A stretch of DNA of 64,000 nucleotides from Bacillus sp. HNG (lineage in GTDB: Bacteria > Bacillota > Bacilli > Bacillales > Bacillaceae_L), in NCBI RefSeq assembly GCF_003400205.1, contig NZ_QUQV01000003.1, positions 357,731-421,730 of the forward strand. The letters run 5' to 3'. Of the stretch, positions 35,479-44,136 are shown in pieces. The notes beneath the pieces were generated by a model. That model searched no databases. It was not told the origin of the DNA and saw only the letters and a list, made by a program, of their open reading frames with translations. Position numbers and translations under genes: made by a program. Every line of letters begins with the position of its first letter. The stretch's first letter is position 1.

Positions 35479-36465
35479 ATGCGTCGTTTTTTTGCTAGCC
35501 TTTTTGCATTACTGCTTATTATTCCATTAGCCGCTTGTAATAATGACCAGGTTCAAAAAATCCGAATTGCCGAGGTAACGCGTTCTGTGTTTTACGCACC
35601 TCAGTATGTAGCCATTTCAGAAGGATTTTTTGAAGAAGAAGGTCTAAAAATTGAATTAACAACCGTTCCAGGTGGCGATAAAACCATGACTGCGTTAATT
35701 TCTGGCGGTGCTGATGTTGCCTTAGTTGGTTCGGAAACATCTATTTATGTAGAAGCACAAGGCTCAACCGACCCTGTTATTAACTTTGCAGCTCTTACAC
35801 AAACGGACGGTACGTTTTTAATGGCAAGAGAAAATATTGAAGACTTTAGCTGGGACCAAATTAAAGATAGTACATTCCTTGGTCAACGTAAAGGTGGAAT
35901 GCCACAAATGGTTGGGGAATTTGTCTTAAAGAAGAATGATATTGACCCACATGGCGATTTAAATTTAATTCAAAACATTGACTTTGCAAACATTTCTAGC
36001 GCTTTTGCATCAGGTACAGGTGACTTTGTCCAATTATTTGAACCGACTGCTAGTTTGTTTGAAAAAGAAGGGCGTGGATATATTGTTGCTTCCTTCGGTG
36101 AAGAATCTGGGAAGGTGCCCTATACAACATTTATGACAAAGCAAAGCTTTATTGATGAGAATGGAGATGCTGTTGAAAAATTCACACGCGCAGTCTACAA
36201 AGCGCAGCAATGGGTAGATTCACATAGTCCAGAAGAAATTGCAAAATCCGTTCAAGAATTCTTTCCAGATACACCTATGGATTTAATCACATCCTCTATT
36301 GAACGTTATAAGAACCAAGGCTCTTATGCAACAAACCCTGTCCTATCAGAAGAAGCGTGGAATAATTTGCAGGACATCATGGATGAAGCAGGTGAATTAC
36401 CAAAGAGAATTGATTATGACACACTTGTGAACACAAGTATTGCCGAAAAAGTCATCTCAAATTAG
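35479..36465 (+). CDS. ytlA: ABC transporter substrate-binding lipoprotein (YtlA, NMT1/SsuA-like)
   Basis: A 328-residue lipoprotein with lipobox LAAC (Cys20). It has the NMT1/THI5-like solute-binding fold (RIAEVTRSVFYAPQYVAISEGFFEEEGL; SGGADVALVGSETSIYVEAQG). This group binds thiamine precursors such as HMP, or aliphatic sulfonates and taurine. It is first in a three-gene uptake operon (lipoprotein, ATPase, permease). No TPP riboswitch precedes it; instead there are tandem direct repeats. The substrate is therefore open. Confidence 0.85.
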   Translation: MRRFFASLFALLLIIPLAACNNDQVQKIRIAEVTRSVFYAPQYVAISEGFFEEEGLKIELTTVPGGDKTMTALISGGADVALVGSETSIYVEAQGSTDPVINFAALTQTDGTFLMARENIEDFSWDQIKDSTFLGQRKGGMPQMVGEFVLKKNDIDPHGDLNLIQNIDFANISSAFASGTGDFVQLFEPTASLFEKEGRGYIVASFGEESGKVPYTTFMTKQSFIDENGDAVEKFTRAVYKAQQWVDSHSPEEIAKSVQEFFPDTPMDLITSSIERYKNQGSYATNPVLSEEAWNNLQDIMDEAGELPKRIDYDTLVNTSIAEKVISN

Positions 36466-36475
36466 GAGTGTTACT

Positions 36476-37255
36476 ATGAACTTTTTGTCAGTAAAAGATC
36501 TACACCATGTTTATTTTACAAAGGATTCTACAACGACTGCACTCGAAGACATTTCGCTCACAATCGAGGAAGGGGAGTTCATCTCCCTCCTCGGCCCAAG
36601 TGGGTGTGGTAAAACAACATTACTCTCCATAATCGCTGGATTATTAAAACCAACATTTGGGGAGGTTTTAATTGAAGGAAAGACGATTGAAAAGGCAAAG
36701 TCTGATATTGGATATATGCTACAGCAGGATTACTTGTTTCCATGGAAGACGATTGAGGAGAACATTCTTGTAGGGCTTCAAATTATGAATCAAGAAACAG
36801 ATCAATCAAGAAAAAACACATTAGCACTACTTGAGGAAATTGGGTTGAAAGGGGTTGAAAAGTCGTATCCAAACCAGCTTTCAGGTGGAATGAGACAAAG
36901 AGCTGCTTTGGTTCGAACCTTGGCGACAAATCCAAAAATACTCCTACTTGATGAACCATTCTCCGCATTAGATTTTCAAACAAAGCTAAAATTAGAAGAT
37001 CTCGTTTCTGATACCCTCAAGGAATATCGCAAAACAGCCGTCCTAGTCACACATGATATCGGAGAAGCCATTGCTATGAGTGACCGAATTTATCTCCTAT
37101 CGAAGAGTCCAGGAAAAATTGCAAGAGTATTTGATATCCCAGAAAACTTACAAAATGAAACTCCATTTGATGCAAGACAGCACCCAGAGTATTCGAACAT
37201 TTTTCAGCAAATATGGGAGGAGTTAGATAAACTTGAAACAAAATCTCAACATTAA
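36476..37255 (+). CDS. ytlC: ABC transporter ATP-binding protein (YtlC)
   Basis: A 259-residue SsuB/TauB/ThiZ-type ATPase. Walker A is GPSGCGKTT (about residues 38-46), the Q-loop [12 protein letters not shown], the signature [11 protein letters not shown], Walker [13 protein letters not shown] and the switch VTHDIGEA. The start is ATG at 36476 behind TTAGGAG; the longer frame lies inside ytlA. It energises the YtlA-YtlD importer, and its end overlaps ytlD by 23 nt. Confidence 0.92.
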   Translation: MNFLSVKDLHHVYFTKDSTTTALEDISLTIEEGEFISLLGPSGCGKTTLLSIIAGLLKPTFGEVLIEGKTIEKAKSDIGYMLQQDYLFPWKTIEENILVGLQIMNQETDQSRKNTLALLEEIGLKGVEKSYPNQLSGGMRQRAALVRTLATNPKILLLDEPFSALDFQTKLKLEDLVSDTLKEYRKTAVLVTHDIGEAIAMSDRIYLLSKSPGKIARVFDIPENLQNETPFDARQHPEYSNIFQQIWEELDKLETKSQH

Positions 37256-38042
37256 AGAACTCCATAATCATTTCTTACAGAACATTCAAAAAGAGAAAAA
37301 AGTGGTTCGTTTTTATCAAGCCCTAATTTTTCTCGTCTTTTTCGGTATTTGGGAGATTGCGAGTCGATATCATTGGATTGACCCTTTAATCTTTAGTCGC
37401 CCATCTAAAATTTGGACGCTCTTTTTAGAGAAAATGAATGATGGAACATTGTTTAATAATCTTGCGGTGACATTGTTTGAAACCGTTCTTGGGTTTATTT
37501 TAGGAACCCTCTTAGGAGCTTTGATTGCGGCAATTTTATGGTGGTCTGAACGTCTATCAAACATTCTTGATCCATATTTAGTTGTTCTCAATGCCATGCC
37601 AAAGGTTGCACTTGGTCCGATCTTAATTGTGGCATTAGGAACAGGATATATTTCAATCATCGCAATGGGTGCAATTATATCCATCATCATCACCACGATT
37701 GTCGTCTATACCTCGTTTAAAGAAGTCGATTATAACTATATTAAAGTCTTGTTAACGTTTGGAGCAAATCGGAAACAAATATTCCGCAATGTCATACTTC
37801 CCTCGTCTTTCCCAGCAATTATCTCAACATTAAAGGTAAATGTTGGATTATCATGGGTTGGGGTCATCGTTGGGGAATTCCTTGTCTCAAAGCAGGGATT
37901 AGGCTATCTCATTATCTATGGATTCCAGGTGTTCAATTTCACATTGATCTTCCTAAGCTTATTATTAATCGCAATCTGTGCGACACTTATGTACCAAGGC
38001 GTCGAGTACCTTGAAAAAAAATTAATAAAAGACTCCAAATAA
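37233..38042 (+). CDS. ytlD: ABC transporter permease (YtlD)
   Basis: A 269-residue permease of the SsuC/TauC/ThiX type with about six membrane segments. The EAA loop is visible ([25 protein letters not shown], about residues 170-194). The start is TTG at 37233 with GGAGGAG ten bases upstream, inside ytlC. The long N-terminal basic stretch (about 30 residues) precedes the first membrane helix. It is the channel of the YtlACD uptake system; substrate as for YtlA. Confidence 0.9.
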   Translation: MKQNLNIKELHNHFLQNIQKEKKVVRFYQALIFLVFFGIWEIASRYHWIDPLIFSRPSKIWTLFLEKMNDGTLFNNLAVTLFETVLGFILGTLLGALIAAILWWSERLSNILDPYLVVLNAMPKVALGPILIVALGTGYISIIAMGAIISIIITTIVVYTSFKEVDYNYIKVLLTFGANRKQIFRNVILPSSFPAIISTLKVNVGLSWVGVIVGEFLVSKQGLGYLIIYGFQVFNFTLIFLSLLLIAICATLMYQGVEYLEKKLIKDSK

Positions 38043-38076
38043 AAAGCTCTTCTAGTTGATTGCTAGAGAGCTTTCT
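38043..38076. terminator. Terminator between ytlD and ytkD
   Basis: AAAGCTCTTCTAG pairs imperfectly with CTAGAGAGCTTT (38043-38074), between convergent genes; only short T-tracts follow. Confidence 0.65.
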
Positions 38077-38551
38077 TCGTTGTTATGTGTTTTTCTACAT
38101 AGTCCAAGCTATGCGTGAGCACATCATCCTTCATGATAAAGCTATAGCGACGATCAGACTTAACCGTATCCAAAGGAATTTCCTTTAACAGAACAGGACC
38201 TTTCGTTTCAAAATAATCCTTCTTCTCAAGGAGCCTTTCAATTTCAGCAAAATATATATTTTTAATAATCGTTTTTCCTTTTCCAATAACCTTATATTGA
38301 CCGATGTACGCAAGTTCTGAAACCACTGCTCCCGTCTCCTCCATTACCTCTCGTATAGCAGCAGCTTTCGGTGTTTCCCCCTCTTCTACCTTACCACCTG
38401 GAAATTCAAGCCCACGTTCCGAATGGTCAGTCAATAGCCAATGGCCATCATAACGACAGATTACCCAAACATGTTTAGGGTGAGTAGAAAAAGGATCTGG
38501 TGTAAACGATAAATTCACTTCATTATGATACATATCATGAAAAACAATCAT
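38063..38551 (-). CDS. ytkD: Nudix nucleoside triphosphatase YtkD
   Basis: A 162-residue Nudix hydrolase. The Nudix box [24 protein letters not shown] (about residues 51-74) contains the REVMEE metal-binding helix. B. subtilis YtkD (MutTA) hydrolyses 8-oxo-dGTP and RNA-related triphosphates, limiting oxidative mutagenesis. The length and C-terminal [16 protein letters not shown] fit YtkD. It starts at ATG with GGAGACT upstream. It lies next to a large intergenic repeat element. Confidence 0.9.
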   Translation of the reverse strand: MIVFHDMYHNEVNLSFTPDPFSTHPKHVWVICRYDGHWLLTDHSERGLEFPGGKVEEGETPKAAAIREVMEETGAVVSELAYIGQYKVIGKGKTIIKNIYFAEIERLLEKKDYFETKGPVLLKEIPLDTVKSDRRYSFIMKDDVLTHSLDYVEKHITTKKAL

Positions 38552-38975
38552 TTTGTTTAGTCTCCATTATTGTTGGTTTTTTTGGCTGTTTTCGTAAACT
38601 TTTTTGTTATTGGATATTATTGTGCGAAGGGACATAGTAATTATAGGCCTTCATGTGATTTCAGTGGATGGTACGAGATCCTCGAAAATGCATGCATTTT
38701 CTTCGGGCGTTGTAGCTTCAAGGAAGCAAGCACAACGTCCTGAGGGAATGGCGAGCCAAGCGAGACCAATTAATGTTCGAAGCCTAAGAGCGCCACGTCC
38801 TATGGCAACGGCTTCGTGACCTACATCGTGTAGGCCTGAGGAGGCTCGCGGATCGCCGGTGGTAAGCAAGTACCATGAGCGGAAATCACCCTATGTTTTA
38901 AAAGCAACAATCTTTTAGTAATGAGCCTTTTTTATTATGATAACATAAAAACAAGCCGCTTCATGTAGAAGTGGC
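38552..38975. other. 424-bp noncoding region with a dispersed repeat
   Basis: About half is taken by the structured GC-richer element at 38680-38892. The rest is AT-rich and presumably includes the ytkD promoter. The open frames across the element (38604-38819, 38651-38869) have no binding sites and look spurious. Confidence 0.6.
38680..38892 (+). repeat. Full-length dispersed structured intergenic element
   Basis: A GC-richer block with several stem-loops: CCACG-TCC-TATGG, CTACA-TCG-TGTAG, and a CCTGAGGAGGCTCGCGGATCG stretch, ending TGAGCGGAAATCACC. The part 38780-38837 is shared with 27101-27153 in inverse orientation. From memory, blocks ending in GAGCGGAAATCA recur in Bacillus intergenic regions. 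It has no coding features. Confidence 0.7.
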
Positions 38976-38978
38976 TTA
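38953..38978 (-). terminator. Terminator of the 112-residue protein gene
   Basis: AAGCCGCTTC/GAAGTGGCTT (one G-T pair) with loop ATGTA, followed on the minus strand by GTTTTTATG. Confidence 0.85.
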
Positions 38979-39314
38979 ATCAATTGTTCGTAAGATATCT
39001 AGGATCCCTTCTGATTCAATGAAGTTCCTGGCCTCCTGGTCTCCCAACTGATAGATGATTTGATAAACCTGTAGCATATTAGAGTCATATTTGTCATTGG
39101 AAGAATCATAATGATATTCAACAAAAGGCACATGTGCACGTAAAAAGTTTTCAACCTCATTCGAATAATTCGCATCAAACAGGTTTCTCAACTGACGAAC
39201 TTCTTCGTCGGTTGCTTCAATTTTATACTCCCATGTAGAACCAGACTTCACTTGAGAAATTTCTCCACTTCCAACAGAGATATAATAGGTTTTCCTTGGC
39301 TGTTGTTCCAACAT
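38976..39314 (-). CDS. Conserved hypothetical protein
   Basis: A 112-residue soluble acidic protein beginning MLEQQPRKTYYISVGSGEISQVKSG. The start is ATG at 39314 behind TTAGGAGTG. The N-terminal half is beta-strand-rich and the C-terminal half helical (NMLQVYQIIYQLGDQEARNFIES). Similar proteins in Bacillus are often labelled hydrolase without support, and I see no catalytic motif. It has its own terminator. The function is unknown. Confidence 0.75.
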   Translation of the reverse strand: MLEQQPRKTYYISVGSGEISQVKSGSTWEYKIEATDEEVRQLRNLFDANYSNEVENFLRAHVPFVEYHYDSSNDKYDSNMLQVYQIIYQLGDQEARNFIESEGILDILRTID

Positions 39315-39491
39315 GTTCACTCCTAACAATGTCATTCCGTTATTTTAGCTTTTTCCTCTGGTATAAAAAATATGCACTTAGCCGAAAACTGTTTTATTGC
39401 CTATTTTCAATACATGAGTATCTTTTGTTAGGTTCCCCCATATACTAATTTCCAAGAAACCCTCTAAAAAACAGATAAAGGGGAAACACAT

Positions 39492-39752
39492 ATGAAAATC
39501 ATTGATGAAATTTATGAAATGTATCGAAATAAATTAACAGGGGATGAAGAAGATGCAGACATCATCGCTTTCTCCGTACTTGAACAATTTGCCCGTGAAG
39601 ATCTGATTGATCTTTTAAGTGATTTAACCGACCAAGAATTGCGTAATTTAGTCGGTTTTTATATGATTGAAAACCTAAAAGCGAAAATGGCCCGTGATGG
39701 AATCGGTCAGTCAAAAATGATGACGGTGGATGAACTGAGGAATATCCATTAG
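39492..39752 (+). CDS. Small conserved protein, probably DUF6154
   Basis: An 86-residue acidic helical protein (MKIIDEIYEMYRNKLTGDEEDADIIAF, FAREDLIDLLSDLTDQELRNLVGFYM). It starts at ATG behind AAAGGGGAAA. The pattern resembles the DUF6154 family of Bacillaceae. There is no Cys and no membrane segment. A 20-bp TCTATC repeat array follows directly after its stop. The function is unknown. Confidence 0.75.
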   Translation: MKIIDEIYEMYRNKLTGDEEDADIIAFSVLEQFAREDLIDLLSDLTDQELRNLVGFYMIENLKAKMARDGIGQSKMMTVDELRNIH

Positions 39753-39758
39753 TTTGGG

Positions 39759-39838
39759 TCTATCAGCGATAATTGAATTCTATTAACGTTATTTTATTTC
39801 TATCGGCGTTATTTTGTTTCTATCAACATTAGCTCAAA
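39759..39838. repeat. 20-bp tandem repeat (TCTATC type), 4 copies
   Basis: TCTATCAGCG, TCTATTAACG, TCTATCGGCG and TCTATCAACA start at 39759, 39779, 39799 and 39819, exactly 20 bp apart, each followed by a T-rich half. This is the same design as the array at 3775-3870. Confidence 0.88.
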
Positions 39839-39848
39839 ACACCTTAAA

Positions 39849-39882
39849 AAAAGGATTGTCCGCTAACGAGCAATCCTTTAAA
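39849..39882 (-). terminator. Terminator of ltaE
   Basis: AAAGGATTG (39850-39858) pairs with CAATCCTTT (39871-39879). The minus strand continues with a T-rich tract (TTTTTTTAAGG). Confidence 0.85.
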
Positions 39883-39892
39883 TTAATCAGTA

Positions 39893-40909
39893 TTAAAGTT
39901 TACTAACAATTTGTAAAGCTTTTTCAATTGACTCTCGATCCACATCGTAATGTGTCGTGAATCGTACGAGTTTAGGTCCAAATGTTGAAACTAAAACGCC
40001 ATGATCTTTTAGTAATGCAGCAAACTGACTTGAGGTTAATCCTCTTTCACTTACTTCTACTAAGATAATATTTGTATCAACCTGGTTAACAACGTTCAAG
40101 CCGCTCATATTGCCGAGTCCTTGCGCTAAAAACGAAGCATTCTCATGATCGATTGCAAGACGTTCAACCATTGTCCGGAGTGCAACGAGTCCTGGTGCTG
40201 CAATAATTCCAACCTGTCTTAACCCACCACCGAGGCGTTTCCTCCATTTTCTTGCTTGGTTTATAAACTCCTCACTACCAGCAATGATCGAGCCAACTGG
40301 AGCACCTAGTCCTTTTGACAAACAAAATTGCACAGAATCTGTATATTGAGCAATATCCTTTACAGGACAACCTAGTGCCACCGCTGCATTGAATAAGCGT
40401 GCACCGTCCAAATGAACAGGAATATGATTTGCCGATGCAACTTTATAAATGGCGTCCATATTACCAAGTGGGATGACTGCCCCACCCGCGCGGTTATGAG
40501 TATTTTCAATACAAATCAACCCCGTTTCAGGGTTATGCACATCCTCTACTTGAATAGCTGCCTCGACTTCCACTGGGTCCATGGCTCCTCTATTTCCTTT
40601 AATCGTACGGGGTTGTACCCCAGCAAATGCAGAAATGGCAGCCCCTTCGTAATTAAAAATATGGGATTCCTGCTCGACGATAATTTCATTTCCTCTTCTA
40701 GTGTGAGTTAGCACCGCAATTTGATTTCCTTGGGTCCCGCTTGTTACAAACATAGCAGCCTCTTTCCCAAGCATTTCAGCAGCTGTGTGCTCAAGCTCCT
40801 TTACTGTTGGATCTTCTTGATAAACATCATCACCAACCTCAGCTTCGTACGCTGCTTTTCTCATTTCGGCTGTTGGTTTTGTAACGGTATCACTTCGTAA
40901 ATCGATCAT
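39893..40909 (-). CDS. ltaE: Low-specificity L-threonine aldolase
   Basis: A 338-residue PLP enzyme cleaving L-threonine or allo-threonine to glycine and acetaldehyde. It begins MIDLRSDTVTKPTAEMRKA, typical of the family. It has GDDVYQEDPTVKELE, the HLDGARLFNAA segment (about residues 167-177) and the PLP-lysine loop CLSKGLGAPVGS (about 197-208, Lys200). The length is typical. It is monocistronic with its own terminator. The role is glycine supply or threonine degradation. Confidence 0.93.
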   Translation of the reverse strand: MIDLRSDTVTKPTAEMRKAAYEAEVGDDVYQEDPTVKELEHTAAEMLGKEAAMFVTSGTQGNQIAVLTHTRRGNEIIVEQESHIFNYEGAAISAFAGVQPRTIKGNRGAMDPVEVEAAIQVEDVHNPETGLICIENTHNRAGGAVIPLGNMDAIYKVASANHIPVHLDGARLFNAAVALGCPVKDIAQYTDSVQFCLSKGLGAPVGSIIAGSEEFINQARKWRKRLGGGLRQVGIIAAPGLVALRTMVERLAIDHENASFLAQGLGNMSGLNVVNQVDTNIILVEVSERGLTSSQFAALLKDHGVLVSTFGPKLVRFTTHYDVDRESIEKALQIVSKL

Positions 40910-40947
40910 ACTTTCTCCTCCCCTTTATATTTAAAAATAATATAAAA

Positions 40948-40972
40948 CCCTTCTTTCGACAAGAAAGAAGGG
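40948..40972 (-). terminator. Terminator of dps
   Basis: CCCTTCTTTC/GAAAGAAGGG, a 10-bp stem with a 5-nt loop, followed on the minus strand by TTTTATATTATT. Confidence 0.9.
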
Positions 40973-40983
40973 CATGTTCTTTT

Positions 40984-41424
40984 TTATTTTCCTAGGAAGG
41001 ATTGAAGCATCCAAATATGCTTTTCAAGAGCTTGGTGAATCGCAAGCAGCATATCACCAGTTGTTTCATCATCTACATCTGCAGCTACCTTCATGCCTTC
41101 TTTTAACTCCCCGGTTAGAATGGAAAAATCATTTGAAATGTTTGCAACCATTTCTTCCGCATTTTCATTTCCGTTTGCTTCCTGGATAGAAGATATTTCA
41201 AGGATTTCTTTCATGGTCGCTACAGGTTGACCACTAATTGCAAGAAGTCGTTCTGCTAATTCGTCTATGTGAACAGCAGCCTCATTATACAACTCTTCAA
41301 ATTTTACATGTAACGTAAAGAATTGAGGTCCCTTTACATACCAATGGTAATTATGTAGCTTCGTGTAAAGTACACTCCAGTTTGCAACTTGCTTATTTAC
41401 GATTTCGATTAATTGTGTTGACAT
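40984..41424 (-). CDS. dps: Dps family DNA-protecting mini-ferritin
   Basis: A 146-residue four-helix protein of the Dps/MrgA family that forms a 12-mer storing iron and protecting DNA. The ferroxidase residues are in [37 protein letters not shown] (His31-type and Asp/Glu pair, about residues 25-61). The start is ATG with AAGGAGGAG upstream. A sigma-B-type promoter lies about 30-50 bp upstream, matching the general-stress control of B. subtilis dps. MrgA (PerR-controlled) is the close alternative. Confidence 0.9.
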   Translation of the reverse strand: MSTQLIEIVNKQVANWSVLYTKLHNYHWYVKGPQFFTLHVKFEELYNEAAVHIDELAERLLAISGQPVATMKEILEISSIQEANGNENAEEMVANISNDFSILTGELKEGMKVAADVDDETTGDMLLAIHQALEKHIWMLQSFLGK

Positions 41425-41450
41425 TAAAAATCTCCTCCTTATTTGTTAAC

Positions 41451-41476
41451 ATACCCCCTTTATAACACGGTGAAAC
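41451..41476 (-). promoter_or_regulatory. Sigma-B promoter of dps
   Basis: On the minus strand GTTTCA (41476-41471), a 14-bp spacer and GGGTAT (41456-41451) fit the general-stress consensus GTTT-N12-15-GGGTAT. Confidence 0.8.
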
Positions 41477-41601
41477 ATAAATTCTTCGATTGTTTTTTAA
41501 TAAATTTCATACTTTACTTACTTTAAAATGAATATCAATACCTTCATCCTCCGTACCATGTTAAAATGAAAGGAGAAAAAAAGAGGGGGTTGCTATGTGA
41601 C

Positions 41602-41766
41602 ATGCTTACAGTAATAATTGTTTCAATCATTATTGTGTTTGTAGTCTTATTTTTAGCTGTTAGTACAACATCAAAAGCATATCAGTACAAGCATACAGTC
41701 GATGAATTAGAAGAAAATCCACATTTAAATCATCTTGAAAATGAGGAGAATTCAGATGGAAAATAA
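41602..41766 (+). CDS. ytzI: Small membrane protein YtzI
   Basis: A 54-residue protein with one N-terminal membrane helix (LTVIIVSIIIVFVVLFLAV) and a short charged cytoplasmic tail with KHTVDELEENPHLNHLENE. Start choice is uncertain: ATG at 41602 is used because it opens the helix directly, while TTG at 41590 or ATG at 41566 would add a basic stretch. Its end overlaps the amidase gene by 11 nt, so they are coupled. It resembles B. subtilis YtzI by place and form. The function is unknown. Confidence 0.65.
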   Translation: MLTVIIVSIIIVFVVLFLAVSTTSKAYQYKHTVDELEENPHLNHLENEENSDGK

Positions 41767-43219
41767 AATCCTTCAAGACTTAGCTAATGATTGGTTAATT
41801 GAGGCTACAATTGATTCCATTCAAGAAAAATATGAAAAAGAAGAGCTTACTGCCAAACAATTGGTACTCATGTATTTACATAGAATTTCAAGCTATGATT
41901 CAAAGTTAAAGTCAATTATTGAGATTAATCCCGATGCCCTTCAAATCGCAATGATGTTGGATGCTGAACGAAAAGAAATCGGTCCCCGAGGCCCGCTTCA
42001 TGGTATTCCTGTTTTACTTAAAGATAATTTAGATACGTATGATAAGATGCACACATCAGCCGGCTCACTTGCCTTAGCAGAATCATATGCTCCTGAAGAT
42101 TCATATGTTGCTTATCTTTTAAGAGAAGCTGGTGCGATTATATTAGGCAAAACGAATATGACGGAATGGGCAAATTTCATGACAGAAGGAATGCCTAGTG
42201 GCTATAGTTCACGCGGTGGTCAAACATTAAACCCCTATGGACCAGGTACATTTGATGTTGGTGGTTCTAGCGCAGGTTCAGGTTCAGCCATTGCTGCAAA
42301 TTTTGCAGTCGTGGCAGTTGGTACAGAAACATCAGGCTCAATTTTAAGTCCATCTAGTCAAAACTCACTTGTGGGTATTAAGCCTACAGTGGGATTAGTA
42401 AGTCGTGCAGGGATTATTCCAATTGCCCATACGCAGGATACGGCAGGTCCAATGGCTCGTTCAGTGAAAGATGCTGCTTACCTTTTATCTGTCATTGCTG
42501 AAGTAGACGACCGTGACCCAATTACTTATACAAGTAGAGTGCTGCCTTCTACTAATTTCACAGAATATTTAGATGCCGATGGTTTAAAAGGTGCACGGAT
42601 TGGTATCGCAAGAGAGGTATATTTTGACTACCTTAGCGAAGAAAAACGGACAGTTATGGATAAAGCCGTTAAGAAGCTTGAAGAACTAGGGGCAACTGTC
42701 GTAGATGATGTAAAAATTCCATCTAGCAAGAATAAGTGGAGCTACGATGTGTTAACTTATGAATTTAAGGTTGACCTTAACGCCTATTTACGCCGATTAG
42801 ACCCATCCATAAAAGTCCGAAATTTAGCAGACCTTATCAAATATAATAAGGAAAATGAAGAAAAAATGCTAAAATACGGTCAAATTATTCTAGAAGAGGC
42901 AGAAAAGACGAGTGGAACATTGAGTGAAAAAGAGTATCTTGAGGCACTTGAAAATGATCATTTTCATTCGACGGACAATGGAATTGATTATGTATTAAAA
43001 GAGCATCAATTGGATGCAATCGTATTTCCTAATAATGTTGGAGCTGGAATTCCAGCTAAAGCCGGTTATCCTTCAATTACAGTTCCTGCTGGATATACAC
43101 CTGAAGGCGAACCTGTCGGAATTACGTTTACCGGAACTGCATTTTCAGAATCCTTATTGATAAAATTAGCCTATTCCTTTGAGCAAGGAACGAAATATCG
43201 TATTCCACCTAAACTATAA
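41756..43219 (+). CDS. Amidase signature family protein
   Basis: A 487-residue GatA-like amidase. The Ser-cisSer-Lys triad is in PVLLKDNLDT (Lys, about residue 84), GTETSGSILSPSSQN (cis-Ser, about 191-205) and GGSSAGSGSAIAA (about 169-181). The start is ATG at 41756 behind GAGGAGAA. GatA itself is ruled out by context (no gatC or gatB), so this is a stand-alone amidase of unknown substrate. It is translationally linked to ytzI and ends at a strong terminator. Confidence 0.88.
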   Translation: MENKILQDLANDWLIEATIDSIQEKYEKEELTAKQLVLMYLHRISSYDSKLKSIIEINPDALQIAMMLDAERKEIGPRGPLHGIPVLLKDNLDTYDKMHTSAGSLALAESYAPEDSYVAYLLREAGAIILGKTNMTEWANFMTEGMPSGYSSRGGQTLNPYGPGTFDVGGSSAGSGSAIAANFAVVAVGTETSGSILSPSSQNSLVGIKPTVGLVSRAGIIPIAHTQDTAGPMARSVKDAAYLLSVIAEVDDRDPITYTSRVLPSTNFTEYLDADGLKGARIGIAREVYFDYLSEEKRTVMDKAVKKLEELGATVVDDVKIPSSKNKWSYDVLTYEFKVDLNAYLRRLDPSIKVRNLADLIKYNKENEEKMLKYGQIILEEAEKTSGTLSEKEYLEALENDHFHSTDNGIDYVLKEHQLDAIVFPNNVGAGIPAKAGYPSITVPAGYTPEGEPVGITFTGTAFSESLLIKLAYSFEQGTKYRIPPKL

Positions 43220-43253
43220 AACCTCAGCCACTATGGCTGAGGTTTTTTTTTAT
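43220..43253. terminator. Bidirectional terminator between the amidase gene and luxS
   Basis: AACCTCAGCCA/TGGCTGAGGTT, an 11-bp stem with a CTA loop, followed by eight T on the plus strand. Confidence 0.93.
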
Positions 43254-43726
43254 TATCCGAATACTTTATGAAGGTCTTCTTTTGATTGTGATAACCAAAA
43301 ACGCATAAGGCGCTTTGCACCTTCTAAGTCATGAAGCTTCGCTTGCCCACATTGAGTTTCATTTGCGGCTGGAATTTCTGTAATTTCTAAAGCACTTTGC
43401 ATGGTTGCTTCAAGTAAATCAATGATTTCAGAAACAGTAGGCTCTCCACTAACCACTAAGTAATAGCCTGTTTGGCAACCCATTGGAGAAATATCAATAA
43501 TATCAAAATGGTCATATTTCTCACAATGCTCACGAAGATTAAAAGCTAATAAATGCTCAAGTGTATGAATAACGTCTGGCTTCATTGCTTGTTTGTTTGG
43601 CTGACAAAAACGAATATCAAATTTATTTACTACTCCATCTGTCCCAACTTTATGGACACCACAGTGTCTTACATATGGTGCTTTTACAGCATTATGATCT
43701 AGTTCAAAGCTTTCTACTGATGGCAT
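43253..43726 (-). CDS. luxS: S-ribosylhomocysteine lyase LuxS
   Basis: A 157-residue metalloenzyme splitting S-ribosylhomocysteine into homocysteine and DPD, the AI-2 precursor. Metal ligands are in HTLEHLLA (His54 and His58) and Cys in QCGQAKLHD; the catalytic Cys84 is in PMGCQTGYY. The start is ATG at 43726 behind GGGAGTGG; the frame to 43744 includes the binding site. It is part of the activated methyl cycle together with metK elsewhere in the window. It is monocistronic. Confidence 0.97.
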   Translation of the reverse strand: MPSVESFELDHNAVKAPYVRHCGVHKVGTDGVVNKFDIRFCQPNKQAMKPDVIHTLEHLLAFNLREHCEKYDHFDIIDISPMGCQTGYYLVVSGEPTVSEIIDLLEATMQSALEITEIPAANETQCGQAKLHDLEGAKRLMRFWLSQSKEDLHKVFG

Positions 43727-43879
43727 TCTCTTCCACTCCCTCATTCTTCTTTATATCTATCATAACGCTAATTCCGATTTTTTTCATCTGTTTAATTAGA
43801 ATTAGACGTATAAGATGCTTTAATCCATTACATATAGTATAGTATAAATACTAAAAAACGATAAGGGAAGTAGAAAAAA

Positions 43880-44119
43880 TTGCTTCAAGCGTTATTTATA
43901 GGAATCATTCGTTTCTATCAAAAATTTATATCTCCATTAAAACCCCCGACCTGTCGTTTTTATCCGACATGTTCGCAATATGGACTTGAAGCAATCAAAC
44001 GCTTCGGTGCAATTAAAGGTGGCTGGTTAACCATAAAACGATTGTTAAAATGTCATCCCCTTCACCCTGGTGGAATTGATTTTGTTCCAGAAAAAAAGGA
44101 AGGTAAGCATCACCATTGA
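43880..44119 (+). CDS. yidD: Membrane protein insertion efficiency factor YidD
   Basis: A 79-residue YidD/YtjA protein with the family signature [32 protein letters not shown] (about residues 8-39, three Cys) and [16 protein letters not shown]. It has an amphipathic N-terminal helix and associates with the inner face of the membrane, aiding YidC/Oxa-mediated insertion. The start is TTG at 43880 with AAGGGAAG upstream. It is convergent with the YtkA-like gene. Confidence 0.95.
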   Translation: MLQALFIGIIRFYQKFISPLKPPTCRFYPTCSQYGLEAIKRFGAIKGGWLTIKRLLKCHPLHPGGIDFVPEKKEGKHHH

Positions 44120-44131
44120 TGCTTACCTTTC
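44102..44131. terminator. Bidirectional terminator between yidD and the YtkA-like gene
   Basis: GGTAAGCATCA/TGATGCTTACC, an 11-bp stem with a 4-nt loop, followed by TTTCTTCCTTTATTT. It overlaps the end of yidD. Confidence 0.85.
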
Positions 44132-44136
44132 TTCCT

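Noticed and set aside
38604..38869. Two overlapping 71-72 residue frames on opposite strands
   Set aside because: They lie entirely in the dispersed structured element and lack ribosome binding sites.
40984..41424. PerR-controlled mrgA instead of dps
   Set aside because: No PerR box is visible upstream, while a clear sigma-B promoter is, so dps is the better name.
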